DNA of 64,000 bases, taken from the NCBI RefSeq assembly GCF_021347895.1, contig NC_067130.1, positions 26,495,817-26,559,816 on the forward strand, read 5' to 3'. Below the pieces are notes generated by a model. That model had not been told where the DNA came from, did no database searches, and saw only the letters and a program-made list of their open reading frames with translations. This document shows, piece after piece, positions 24,985-35,895 of this stretch. The stretch's first letter is position 1; every line of letters begins with the position of its first letter. Position numbers and translations under genes: made by a program. This stretch comes from Acanthochromis polyacanthus. Lineage: Eukaryota > Chordata > Actinopteri > Pomacentridae.

Positions 24985-25528
24985 ACTTTTATCTTGGTCT
25001 CTGGCTTTCTGGTTTTGTTCACTGTTTACATCCTGTTTCATTTAAAAATCACCTTTCCTTCTGTGTTGTTTGTGTTTTTACTTCCTCCCATTGTCTCCGT
25101 TTCCACCTTTTGATTATGCCGATGATTTTTACCTGTGTCTCATCTCTTCGATCAGTTCTCTGTATAAATAGTCCCATCTTTCCCTAAGCCTTTGTCAGTT
25201 TGTCTTGTTTGCCCTTCTGTTAGCAGTTCTCCTGTTTGTCGTCTGCCTGATTTCCCTTATCAGTTTGTGATTTTAATTTTTTGTTCTTCCACCCGGTGTT
25301 TTGCGTGCCTATTGCTTTCCCTGTGTTTCTCATGCCCCTTTGATTTTTGGCTCTTTGAGTTTTTGTGCTTTTGGATGTTTTCGGGATTTTCTTTGGATTA
25401 CTTTTCATGGAGTCTGGATTCTCCATTGACTTCCCTGCACGGTTTGCCATGTTGAGTTATATTTTGACACTTCCACCCGCCTGTCTGTGATGTCTGTACT
25501 CGGGTCCTCATCTGAACCCTCCCTGACA
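24985..25528 (+). mobile_element. LTR-like segment with TATA box
   Basis: A pyrimidine-rich plus-strand segment contains a core-promoter-like TATAAATA at 25163-25170, preceded by CACCTGTGTCTCATC-type sequence. It ends GTCTGTACTCGGGTCCTC...CCCTGACA at 25528. The TATA position and the ending resemble LTRs of teleost Ty3/gypsy elements. The start is set only by where LINE coding homology stops (about 24984). No internal region or primer-binding site follows, so a solo LTR is the simplest reading. Cys/Phe-rich frames inside it are not genes. It shares its terminal layout with 12641-13353. Confidence 0.45.
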
Positions 25529-28500
25529 ACAGTATCTGTGGTGCATAGCAGACTGTTGCTGGTAATCACCTTATCATCATGGCGTCCCCAGTGGTGGTAA
25601 TTACAAAGATAACTACAAGAGCTAGTTAAACAGCTCCCTCACCATCCACTGCTCTTGCAGATTGAGATCGACATGCAATCAATTGACATGGGTGTTGTAT
25701 TTAGATTACCATATTCCTGAATTCCTTTGGCTTACTGGTTAACCACAAGTCATGTTAGTCTCCACAAATGCAAATTTATCCATCATATCCAAGCAGAGCA
25801 GCTGCAGATTTGCTCAAAGCCACCAGCTGCATAATGTTGCTGTGTACCGTTGGGCTTTGGACCGGGAAAAAACCCCCAATAAATTCATCATGTAAAGCAG
25901 CACATCATCTCTCCTTTATGTAGGCAGTTATGTGCTTCCCACCACTATCAGTGTATTATAAATTAACTGGAACAACATGCCAACTGCTCATATAGATCAG
26001 AGGCAATGCGAAAGTTAATGTGAGATAACCTAAAATGAATTTATTACACCGCATAAGCAAAGAAAATGAATAAATGTTTTGTTGAAGTGAAAGCACTCTT
26101 GCATTTATTAACATGAAATGCTCTCTGACCTTGCCTGCTGGAGGAGGAAAAAGCATCTCGCCCACTGCTTATGCTCACATCAAGTCAGTTTTGACATCAG
26201 CAATACCATTCCCATAGACCACAGATGTTTACTATTAAGCCAGCTCGGCTTGATAAGCTCTGTAGCTTTTAAGCTCTTCACCTGGGGTGGGCACATCTGA
26301 TGGTGATGGGGTTGGTCTTGGCAGAATATTGCTGGTAACACAAAACTATCAATTAGCCTTTAATTGCCAACGGGAGTACTTCTTACCGTCCAATAGCACT
26401 CTAAACATCTCTTATGACGTGACGCACTGTGAATTTAGGTGAGTTAGCGGAGATAATAAATGTGATTCGCTTTGCCCCTTTCATGTCTACAGTGCACTTC
26501 TATAAGAGGCAGAGTAAGAGGAATGACCTCTCATAAAATACTAATTAAGGTAATGTGTGAATAAGTAGTGGAGCCTTGTGGATGCTGATAGTGATAAATG
26601 TCCGTAGCTTCAAAGCCGAGCTGAAGGTGAAAGTTGCTTTTGAGTTCAGGTCGCCGACTGTGTCTTATTATTCCGAAGACAATAGAGGAGACACTAACTG
26701 ATGCTTCCCCTGTGGAAAAAGAAATAAAAAAAAATCTGTAATGAGCTACCAAAACTGTTTGCTTTGAAGCCAGTCTTGTTCGGTGGAGCAACAGAACAGT
26801 GCCAGGCATTTGATGAGATTCAGGGCTATATACTCAAGCAGTCACTCTGACAATTCATTCCCTTAAAGCCAAAAGTAGTGTTTCCATTTGTGTTGAAGAA
26901 AGACTATCAGCTTTGACATTTGAGCTGCAATTCCCATGGAACAGCTTGTCTATTCGCATCAAGGCCATGAAAAAGAGTGACTTTCAAAGAATGACAGGCT
27001 TTAATTTGACAATTCCAAACATGTTTGAAAAGAGGGACAGTGCGGGGATCTGTCAGGTTTATTTCCTCTCTTTACATACCCAGGAGAAGGCCTGAAAGCG
27101 TGCTTTTGTTCAAGATGCTGAATGTAGGCTTCCGCAATTTATTACAAAGCTGAGATTTCAGACTGGCCTATTTAGTACTGTCCAGGTTCCAGCACATTTA
27201 GAATAGATTTATCAACATCCCCATTCACACACTGGTGATTTAGGAATATACTTACTCATCTCTGCCATCCATGTCATTATCTTTCAAGATTTTATTCGTT
27301 TGATGGATTTGAGCTTGCCCCCCGCCTGAATAGTCTCCATGGTGAGCAGCGAGACGAGTCCAAATTTGCACTCAAAATGCTATCAGAGGTCTCATTAATT
27401 ATTTCTACGGCAACTTCAATAATTCTTCGCCCAGAAAGAGGAAGAGAAAGGGGACATAAATCTAAGAAATCCTTAAGAAATTAAGAAAAACGGAAAACAA
27501 ACACAGGTCTTGTGTTATGGAGTGACTTGTGTGTTTGGGGGAAATGTGGCAGGTAATTTGCAATGGATCTTTCTTTTCTTTTTTTTCTTTACAGATTAAA
27601 AACTTGGCAGATTCACGCGGGAATAAAAAAGCAGATGACTTCAGCAATTAAACTAATCACAGAGGGACCTTAGGTAAATCAGATAAGCCTTATAAGAATA
27701 GGGCTTTTAATTATTGCAGAGGATAAAGGAGACACTCGATGTGTCCACTTCTGCTTTACACTGCTTCATAATGCAATTTTTTTTTTCTCTGACTGTGCTA
27801 ATAATTATAATAGGAAGAATAGTTCAAGTCTGAGTTTGCAAATTTGGCACCATAATCTTGTCAGTATGTGTATTTATATTAATTATTATACATCACATCT
27901 AAATTTTTTCATTAAATATTGTACTTAGACTTTACTTTAACACTAGATTTGTAACATCTGACGTCATATATGTTCTGTGAGTGATGATCACAGGGTATGT
28001 CGGATTTCCCACCTTTCTATCACTTCATGTCATCCTTCTTATGTTTTTCGTCAGTGCCAAAGAACCACCACCCACAACAGATCATTGTTTCTCCCGGGGC
28101 AAGAAAAACTGCTGTCAACCTCAGTGTACTTCCTTCACTCCCTCCTCTTTGTTCACTTCTAATTAACTGAGATTTTGCTTGGCTGAATTTCAAAAGGCCA
28201 TTGGAGAAAACAGCTTTGCTTGGCTGTGAGTCACTCAATCTTTCATCTGAATTATGGGTTTTTAAAAGTCAAGGCATTATGAGATTGCCAAATGGCGAGG
28301 ATAAAATACAACAATGTACCAATTATGTGAAAAAGTGGAAATTATGTGATGTGAGTTCACAGCTATAGTATCATTCGAGTGCGACTCGAACTGGCTTTGA
28401 TTCGGAATTTGCATTTGCATACCTGCAAGGAAAGAATTACGAAGTGTATTCATGTACTTCAGCGTAATGTGGAAAGGGCTAACCAAATGGAATTTAGTAA

Positions 28501-29803
28501 AAGAAATAAAGTTCTCCCAACAAAGTCCCCATGGATAAATAAAAGTTTCAAAACTGCAACATTACATAGTTGAAAATAAACTTGGACTATAACTTACAGC
28601 ACGGGAGGTCGGGTAATAAAACCGAAGTGCTGGTTGCTTGAAGTTGTGTGGAGGTGGGTCAAAGACTGTAAAATGAAACTGAGCTTAACCCATTAAATCG
28701 TTGTTTTTTTTTTGTTTTTTTTTAAAAAAAGGAACAGAAATGTTGCAGTTACAGTAAATCTGCAAAGACCGATGTCTCTATTTTGTAACAGAAAAAAGAT
28801 TTAAAAATCCACTTTTTTACTCCCTAAAGTAAATGCTAACGCCTCCTTTTCTAACCCACCAACAGCTGACCTTTCTGCTTATTTTGTGCCACAGTTGTCC
28901 TGCTGAACATCTGCTCTAAACACTCCTAATTCCGCTGCTGCAACAGCATTAACTAAAGATCTGCAACTTTCTCTTTGCCCTGCCCAAGTCACCCAGCCCA
29001 CGTTCTTTGCATTTTTACCTCAGCAGTATCACAAAGAGCAATATGTGAAGACAAGTATGCAAAAAGTTAAAGTGTGGTGAGCCAAAAAGAAAATGAATTA
29101 GTTAAGCGAAAAAGGGGAACAGAGAAAAAGAGGGAGAATCATTTCTGACTGACAAATGTGTGGAATTGCACCACTGAAAGGAGCAATAGCTGGCTGTGGC
29201 ACCGCTAGCTGCAATAGCGCTTGTATTAGCATTGCCAATGGCTCCTTTTCACTGCAAACATTTTTGACTTGTCATAGCAGGGAAAGCACAGGTGGAGGTA
29301 ATTTTGTTAACAATAGGCGACTTTCCGCTGCAGAAACCTGGGGCAGACGTGAAGAACATTTACACAAACATGAATGAAGGGCCCATAATCGGCCCTTTCA
29401 GCCTTTCTGCTCCCATTTTGGCGTTGGATCCGACAGATTCAACCATGATGTTAACTTTAAGTGCACCTAACAATGAGAAATACTCCAGTTTTGTGAGCAT
29501 GTAGGATGTAGAACAATGGAAGCTTTTGTTGCAATTGGTGAGTTCATGGTGTTGTTTGTAAAGAAAAAAATAGATACTGTTACTCATTGAACACACTGAG
29601 AGGGCAGAAAAGGAATTGTATTTGTCCTTCTTGATTGTAATAAGAATTTACCCTCTCTGGATTTAACCAATGAGCAATATTGGTTTTCAGAGCCACTCAG
29701 ATGTACCTACCCTGAAGTAGGCCCATTTTTCTTCTCTAAAAATGCCCAAAAGAGGTTTCACAAGGACTGTTCTTGTAGTTGGAACACACACAAGGTTCTT
29801 ACA
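25529..29803. other. Unassigned non-coding stretch
   Basis: No gene or recognised element. Contains an acceptor-like pyrimidine tract at 27570-27594 without a convincing exon, and a T/A homopolymer patch near 28700-28735. The 29150-29480 part has balanced composition but no coding evidence. Confidence 0.5.
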
Positions 29804-30242
29804 CCAGTGGAAAATTGTCGAGTACCTGTGTACCATTTAAGATTTGGAGTAGGCCAAACCAGGAAGAGATACATTTACTATAACAGGAACCTAAAATTGA
29901 CACAGTTGAATGGAATGCAGCCATTGTAATGTTATTAATAACAGCTGCACTTTCCCTACTTCAGACATCAAAATGTCAGTCATGAAAACAATAGTAGAGT
30001 GTGTGCTTTCTAGTCAGAGTTGATGATTTATAATTCAGGACATTTTGTATCTACAAATGTGCCAGTGCTGGAGTTTGAGTTAGATAGTGAAAAATTTAAC
30101 AGCAAAAACTGCTCAGCATTGCTGTCAATCTACTAAGTTTGCAAAAAGTCCAGTTTCAACTCCTCGTGGAGCTTCATCCAGGTAGATTTTGAATTGTTTC
30201 ATGCCTGCATTTTGATGTTTCCATCCTGTTTAGTGTTGATTA
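29804..30242 (+). repeat. Direct-duplicated unit, copy A (left part)
   Basis: From CAGTGGAAAAT through CAAACCAGG, ATGCAGCC, AAAATGTC, ATAATTCAGG, ATTTTGT, CAGGTAGATTTT and TTTCCATCC to TTGATTATTACT, this aligns with 31282-31695 along its whole length with many substitutions and small indels. The right part of copy A lies at 31228-31281, beyond an inserted element. No tRNA promoter, terminal repeat or coding frame is visible, so it is either an old local duplication or two copies of an unnamed repeat. Confidence 0.75.
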
Positions 30243-31227
30243 TTACTCCACCAAGGAACGGCAGAGCTATGTGACAATCGGCGTGCATTTGTCTGTGAAT
30301 CTGTCTATCCGTGTGAAACATTACTCAAAGACGGAGGAATAAATTTGGATGTCAGAAATGAGAAATTACACAAGGTCTACCTCATGAAATTTTCACAGTG
30401 ATGCGGCTTACAGTCTGGATCTGGATTTGTTAAGGATTTCCCATTGTGAGATATAGTTGCCTGCACGGCGTCACTGTAACCATGACGTGAACACTGTGTG
30501 AGTTATCTGCTGACGATCACATGACTGCGATCCTACTACAAATTGACCGTGATTTATTAGTTGGAAATCATACAAGGATCAAATGATTAAACTGTGGGGT
30601 ATTTCTGAGTCCCATCAGTGCTGCCGCCCGCTACATATTTAGGTCACGCAATGTAGCAAACCCCAGCTCTTGTGAAGCTCTTGACAAAGCTTTTATTTAC
30701 GTTCAGCCGTCAGCCTTATTTGGAACACAAATTCGCTTTTCTGTCCTTCCTTCTTTTCCTCAGGAAACACCGTAAGAGCTTGTCCCCATTCTAGCTAGGT
30801 GTTTCTAAGTTTAGACACATCCTTTGCTAGACAGCAACAGTGTGGAACCGTTTTCTTTCATATTTACATGAATTGATGGACTTTTCGGCAGTGTCTTCTT
30901 CGTCATGTCAAGAAGACGCTTCTTTGATAAACATTTCCTGTGCCACTGGAATGGTGACAAAATAAAAGCCCATAACATTAAAATACACCTTCAAAATAAA
31001 GGCATGGAGGGAACGCTTAACAAAGGCTTGCCAAAAGTGATGAACTGATCAACAGACCTTTATCAGAGTAATTTACAAGCAATTCGGTATCCATACATAA
31101 CATGCACATGCACAACACATGCCTGTGCTCAGCACAAGGTAATTTTTACTAAATTTTCATCCGTCGAAAATGATACATCAACTGAGCAGCCTTGGCGGAG
31201 TACTGCGCTCTCTGAATGCTTTTCTAG
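30243..31227 (+). mobile_element. HINE-like (Helitron/Helentron-associated) element, copy 1
   Basis: Subterminal inverted repeats CTCCACCAAGG (30247-30257) and CCTTGGCGGAG (about 31190-31200) are followed by a short hairpin GCGCTC/GAATGC (31205-31219) and a terminal CTAG (31224-31227) next to T. This layout is that of non-autonomous Helentron-type elements, which move by rolling-circle replication using a partner's helicase. The borders are set by comparison with the empty paralogous site at 31695/31696, which is A-T. Without a 426-bp insertion (30653-31078) and its 5-bp duplication, the element is about 554 bp, close to the 563 bp of copy 2 (47558-48120). No protein is encoded. Confidence 0.6.
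30653..31078. mobile_element. 426-bp insertion of unknown type inside HINE-like element
   Basis: The element consensus, as given by copy 2, is interrupted here. Sequence before the break (AGGTCACGCAAT) and after it (GCAATTCGGTATCCAT) share GCAAT at 30648-30652 and 31079-31083, as expected for a 5-bp target duplication, and join to match the uninterrupted copy near 47750. The insert shows no clear terminal inverted repeat or coding frame. It has an AAAATAAAAGCC stretch and no A-rich end. Confidence 0.5.
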
Positions 31228-31281
31228 TCACTCATGTGGAAGTATTTGGAGTGCAATAGCTAAAACAGCCCGCTAAGTCAT
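31228..31281 (+). repeat. Direct-duplicated unit, copy A (right part)
   Basis: TCACTCATGTGGAAGTATTT and following TGGAGTGCAATAGCT align with 31696-31730 (TTACTTATGTAGAGGTATTT, TGGAGTGTAATAGCT). It continues copy A across the inserted HINE-like element. Confidence 0.7.
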
Positions 31282-31740
31282 ACAGTGGAAAATATAGCAT
31301 AATAACTAACAGTTGGAAAAGGTCAAACCAGGGAGAAAAACATGCATCTTAACTGGAAAATTAAATCGACACAGCTAAATTAAATGCAGCCATCATAATG
31401 CTTTCATTATGTGTTTCCTGCTATTAAATATCAAAATGTTTTCCATGAAAATAAAGGTTGTGTCCTCTGGTCAGAGTGAGTGGTTCATAATTCAGGCTAT
31501 TTTGTCTTTACAAATTCTGGATTTTCATTTAAATAGTGATGAATGTAATTGCAATACTGCACAACATTGCTGTAAATCTGCTAAAAAAAATGCAAAAAAA
31601 TGTCCTGTTTAAGCTCCATGCAGAGCTTAATACAGGTAGATTTTAAATAGTTTTAGACATGAATTTAGTGTTTCCATCCAGTTTAGTATTAATTATTACT
31701 TATGTAGAGGTATTTGGAGTGTAATAGCTGAATTTGGTTT
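31282..31740 (+). repeat. Direct-duplicated unit, copy B (uninterrupted)
   Basis: The intact counterpart of copy A. The junction GTATTAATTA / TTACTTATG at 31695/31696 is the empty site corresponding to the HINE-like insertion in copy A. The unit starts directly after the end of copy A, so the two are arranged head to tail. A 67-codon frame at 31409-31612 falls in it but is not preserved in copy A, so it is not a gene. Confidence 0.75.
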
Positions 31741-31815
31741 TGGTGGGTAATGGTTTGAAAGATTTCTTCTATTTATATTAGCACATTGGCTGACACTTTC
31801 CTCTGTGGAGTTTTT

Positions 31816-31858
31816 TTTATATATATATATATATTATTTATTTTATTTTATTTTTTCA
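31816..31858. repeat. (TA)n and TTTTA simple repeat
   Basis: Short TA dinucleotide run followed by ATTTT/TTTTA repeats. Confidence 0.85.
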
Positions 31859-33190
31859 GAAGTGTCCACATGAGGTCTGGTACCATCACATAGATGTCAC
31901 AGAAGCGCTAGTTTGAGCTGTGTATGCACTGCGATTTTTGGCCTTTTATCTTCACTCCTCAGTCTCCACTGTGTTGAGCTTGGTGTTTGTTTGTGTGGAG
32001 TGATAAGGTCAGAGCCAAGACACCGAATATGAATTCTGTGCATAGTCTGCATTCACTCAGATAAATCTCTTCCACGTGGGCTGACCGATTGAACCAACTC
32101 CCTCCCAGTTTTCTGACATTGTAATTAAGGTATTGTCAACTTTCTCCCACGCTCGCGGCATGATGAAGTGACAATCTGTAATTGTTTTCTGTTTGTGCTT
32201 CTTCCATGATTTCCTTGTTTATTTTCAGTTTTGTTTTGTTTTTTGTTGTTTTTTTCCACAGCTCATTAAATATCTCCCGAAATGAATGCAGAGCATGCCA
32301 CTGCTGATGTCTGAGCTTACTGAACTGCACAGTAATTGTCGCGCGCTGTGCAAATATTGTTTTACATCATCAGTGCTAACATCAATCAGAGGAAGAAAAT
32401 GAGTGAAATAATCTTTACTGTAGATCTCAGGTTTTCAAACTATGAGGACAGGAGAGAGCTGTAAGGCAAAGGTACTACGTGAGGTGAAAGGGACAAGTGT
32501 TCTAAAAATAAGGGGAAGTTAGATATTGCAGTATGTCCTGATGAGTTGGCCCGCTTGCTAACACGGTCAGCAGTTAGAGCTGCAGCGGATGTGACACACG
32601 GCTCATGGGGGCAATTAAAGTACTTTTAGCACCTTATTTGTGCCAACAAACATACTCTCTCTTGGACTTTTAATGCAGTGATGGCTGGGACAGCTCAGTG
32701 TACTGCAAATTGAGAAAATGAACGTACATAGACACAATTCAAGCACGTTAAAGGTGTAGCACGTAGGAGTTTTATTCACAAATATAGCATGAATAAAGCC
32801 GAACACCACAATCTGCCGTGTCTTTTTCCACTCTGGATGGATATGCGCAGAGAATTTTCAAGAATACATTATCATCAGTATGACAATATACACACAGGAT
32901 TTAGAAAGCAGCACCAGCATTACAGAAAATATAACCAAATGCAGAAACAAACTGCAAATGCAAATGAGCTGCAAATATAGAAATGATGCAAATAGCACAG
33001 ACGAGAACAGAAGGCACTAAAAATGATGGACACAGCTGGAAAAAGCTTGTTGTTGCAACAGTTTGTGAGTCATGAAGTGAGTTCGAAAACAAACAGTAAA
33101 CCTTACATGACTGCACATTTTACAGTGCTATTCATGGATAGTCAACTTCAGTAACTTCCTGAATCATGAACTACTCCAACAATAAAGCTC
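31859..33190. other. Unassigned non-coding stretch
   Basis: No gene or recognised element seen on either strand. Confidence 0.5.
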
Positions 33191-33194
33191 TGTT

Positions 33195-33400
33195 GGGAAC
33201 ATCCACCCGCTCACTATAAAGTACACTGTATAGAGAATCTGTCTTGTTGTATTGCTGTTTGATTTCTAAATCTAATTGACTATATAGTACACTGTTACAT
33301 TGTGAGGCAAACCAGCATTTTGTGTACAGAGGCTGTACCCTACATTCCTCAGTTTAGACCATCATGCATTGCAGGCCTGTCTCTTTCAGCTAGTAATGTC
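33195..33400. repeat. Possible MITE fragment with ACTATATAGTACACTG words
   Basis: CACTATAAAGTACACTGTAT near 33211 and GACTATATAGTACACTGTTA near 33280, plus ATCATGCATTGCAG near 33362, resemble parts of a teleost MITE whose ends read CACTATATAGTGCACTA. No clean terminal inverted repeats were found. Weakly supported. Confidence 0.3.
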
Positions 33401-33528
33401 TATGAATGCATTCCTTCTGAAATTCAAAGGGGAATCGCATAGGTTATGGGATAAAATGGTAGACGATTAACATGAAGAACAACAAGTAAAAGTAAGCAAC
33501 AAGGAAATGTGGTTTGTTTTTGTTGTTG

Positions 33529-33816
33529 TCTGGGGCTGCACACTGGTTTGGTGGTTAGCACTTTCGCCTTGCAGCTGGAACCTCCCTGGTTCACATCCCG
33601 ACTTCCCGGGATCTTTCGGCATGGAATTTTCGTGTTCTCCTTGTGCAGCGTGGCTTTTCTGCAGGTACTCTGATTCCTCTCACAGTCCACAAAACATGCT
33701 GAGGTTAATTGGTAACCCTAAATTGTCTGTAGGAGTGTGTTTGTTTGTCCCTTTTTGTAGCCGTGTGATAGACTGGCGACCTGTCCAGGGTGTCCCCTGC
33801 CTTCAGGACAGCACTT
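33529..33816 (+). mobile_element. tRNA-headed SINE (family C), plus strand
   Basis: A tRNA-like head opens it: A box GGTTTGGTGGTTAGCAC at 33546-33562 and B box GGTTCACATCC at 33588-33598. The body follows, with GTTCTCCTTGTGCAGCGTGG, AGGTACTCTGATTCCTCTCA, GGTTAATTGGTAACCC, TGATAGACTGGCGACCTGTC and CAGGGTGTCCCCTGCCTTC. The order and words match a very abundant teleost repeat, a longer version of the minus-strand copy at 23975-24197. It would be transcribed by RNA polymerase III and copied by LINE machinery. It is 3'-truncated or diverged at about 33816. Confidence 0.75.
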
Positions 33817-34007
33817 GAGCTGCAGTCTGGTAGATGAATCGGACCAACATGGCAGCTTGGTCGCAAATGATCTCTTTTATTATGAAGATATTTGAAGCGA
33901 GAAATAAGCTGTGCAGTTGCTGAATCGTTCTCTGCTTTAGTTCGACAGCTAGTTTAGACATTTGACGAAAGTTTCGCAATGCGTCGGACCTCTGTTCGCC
34001 ACACCAA

Positions 34008-34046
34008 ATTTGCATAAAGTAGTAGTCACATCTACTTTATGCAAAT
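34008..34046. repeat. Perfect 15-bp inverted repeat (hairpin) with octamer-like stems
   Basis: ATTTGCATAAAGTAG at 34008-34022 and its exact complement CTACTTTATGCAAAT at 34032-34046 flank a 9-nt spacer. Each arm carries an ATTTGCAT/ATGCAAAT octamer. A 15-bp perfect arm pair is far beyond chance expectation. It may be the centre of a palindromic MITE or a cruciform-forming site; no surrounding terminal repeats were found. Confidence 0.9.
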
Positions 34047-34179
34047 GAGCTATGGGCAGCTCCAGGGAGATGCACCGGATCACAACTTGAAATGGAACCA
34101 GCATGCAACGCGGTGCATTTCACAGACTGTATAGACAGTGAATGGGATGCATGAAATTGACGGATTCTGCATTTGCAGC

Positions 34180-34973
34180 ATTTTTCCCAAATGATGTGCT
34201 GCTATAGATGTTGTCTTAGCTTGTGTTTTATCTGTTGGCTTGTGTTTTCTCAAGCTGCAGTGCGTTGAGCTCTTAGGGCCCCACGTATTACTCAGTGAAA
34301 GCCAAACAGATATGCCATGTATATTTTGAAATTCAGTATGACTGACTCATCCCAAGGATTCCCAAAGATACACCTTATGACTAATAAGTAACCCAGCGTG
34401 CACAGCATGAATGTATGCTGTGCTACCTGTGCAGTTTACAAAATATTAACAACAAAACGCCCTCTATGGGTTGCATAGCTTACTAACAAACCTCGCAGCA
34501 ACATTATTTACAAATTAAATCAAAAATGTTGTTTCCAAAACTTGTGTCAGGATTGTTGGAGGGCAGTAACTTTAGCATGACCCCTCCAAAGCCCCTACTG
34601 AAATCTCAATAAGATTTGAAGAATTCACTCGTCCCCTCAAGTCATAACTGAAAGATTCTGAGTCTAGTTTACTGTGATGTTATTTTGTGGTTTTAGACTG
34701 TCTTCTGTGTAAACTTCTCAAACCACTTCAATTTCAACTAACATTCGTAGTTACAGGTGATGATTGATATCTGGTAAAACATGATTCTGGTTGAAAGATT
34801 AGTTCAAAGAAGAAAAATCTAATTTTTCTGGTATAATTTTCTCTTTGTTAACTAAAACATGATAGTAAACATTATTTTGTTATTATATATCTGTTTTGTT
34901 TGATTGTGGCTGTATTCCCACAAATGTTTTTAGGAGAAAAGAGTGGATTTCATTAATGAGTTTTGTTAGTATG
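34180..34973. other. Unassigned non-coding stretch
   Basis: Nothing recognisable. Confidence 0.5.
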
Positions 34974-35120
34974 TATGCTACCGTTCAAAGGTTTGGGGTC
35001 ACTTAGAAATGTCCTCATTTTTGAAAGAAAAGCATTTTTTAAAATGAAGATAACATTAACTTAATCAGAAATACAATCTAGACATTGTTAATGTGGTAAA
35101 AAAAAAAAAACAACAACAAC

Positions 35121-35128
35121 ATAATACA
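35121..35128 (+). repeat. hAT target-site duplication, left
   Basis: ATAATACA, identical to 36051-36058. Eight-base duplications are the hallmark of hAT insertion. Confidence 0.9.
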
Positions 35129-35460
35129 CAGGGACGGCTGGTATAAATGGGCTAACAGGACTAAGCCCTCTCAGGCCAACACAAAAAGGTGAGAAAATTA
35201 TTTTTCAAATAACTTACAACAGATTGTTTTAAGTTTAGGTGAAATAAAGGTAGCAACAGCACCAATCAGTCAAAAGAAAAACATAGAATATCTCTAAATG
35301 GAATTATTTTTTACAGCCCCAGCAGATGCAGTCCGCTTTCATTCATTTTGTTCTTGTAAGTGATTGACAGGTGTCATGTCCCGCCCCCGTGATTTACTGA
35401 TCATTTGGGCAAACTTCAGTCAGCCCACAGGCCTTTGACGCAGCGAGAAAAGGTTAAGCT

Positions 35461-35577
35461 ATGGTGGGCGTTAGCATGAACGAGGTGGATTATTTGCTTT
35501 CATGTTCATTTTCCTCAATGTCTTTGGAGGAAAAGCTGGAAGTTAAGAGACTGGGATCACATCGGCCATTGATGTGA
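35461..35577 (+). pseudogene. Remnant of hAT transposase N-terminus (38 aa)
   Basis: ATG at 35461 opens 38 codons to a TGA at 35575. The peptide includes NEVDYLLS and SLEEKLEVKRLGSHRP, matching the leader just before the TTF/BED-type zinc finger of ZMYM1-like hAT transposases, where a LSFEEKLEIKRLG motif is common. The zinc finger, DDE catalytic core and dimerisation domain are absent because the body of the gene has been lost. It supports the hAT assignment made from the element's ends and target duplications. A full-length transposase of this group would be several hundred residues. Confidence 0.7.
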
Positions 35578-35760
35578 GCTTCTTTTCAAATAAGGTAGGC
35601 CCATGTTGACCTGTTGAAGGACTGTGACACCTTGTTTTTGCTGAGGTCATCTGTTGTACTGAAGGCGTGTTTTGCACTACATGTCGCCAAACAGTTGTAA
35701 TAAGACAGTTGCAGCAGGCTATCTGTGGGTAGTCATTGCAGTTGGAACACGTTTTGTAGT

Positions 35761-35768
35761 GGTGTGTG

Positions 35769-35809
<41 letters not shown>

Positions 35810-35810
35810 G

Positions 35811-35854
<44 letters not shown>

Positions 35855-35895
35855 TGTGTGTGAGTGTGTGTGAGTGAGTGAGTGAGTGAGTGAGA
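35761..35895. repeat. Compound microsatellite (GT)n-(GCGT)n-(GAGT)n inside hAT
   Basis: GT dinucleotides pass into GCGT/GTGC tetramers and then into GAGT repeats. The His/Thr/Arg- and Cys/Val-repeat frames over it are artefacts. Confidence 0.95.
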
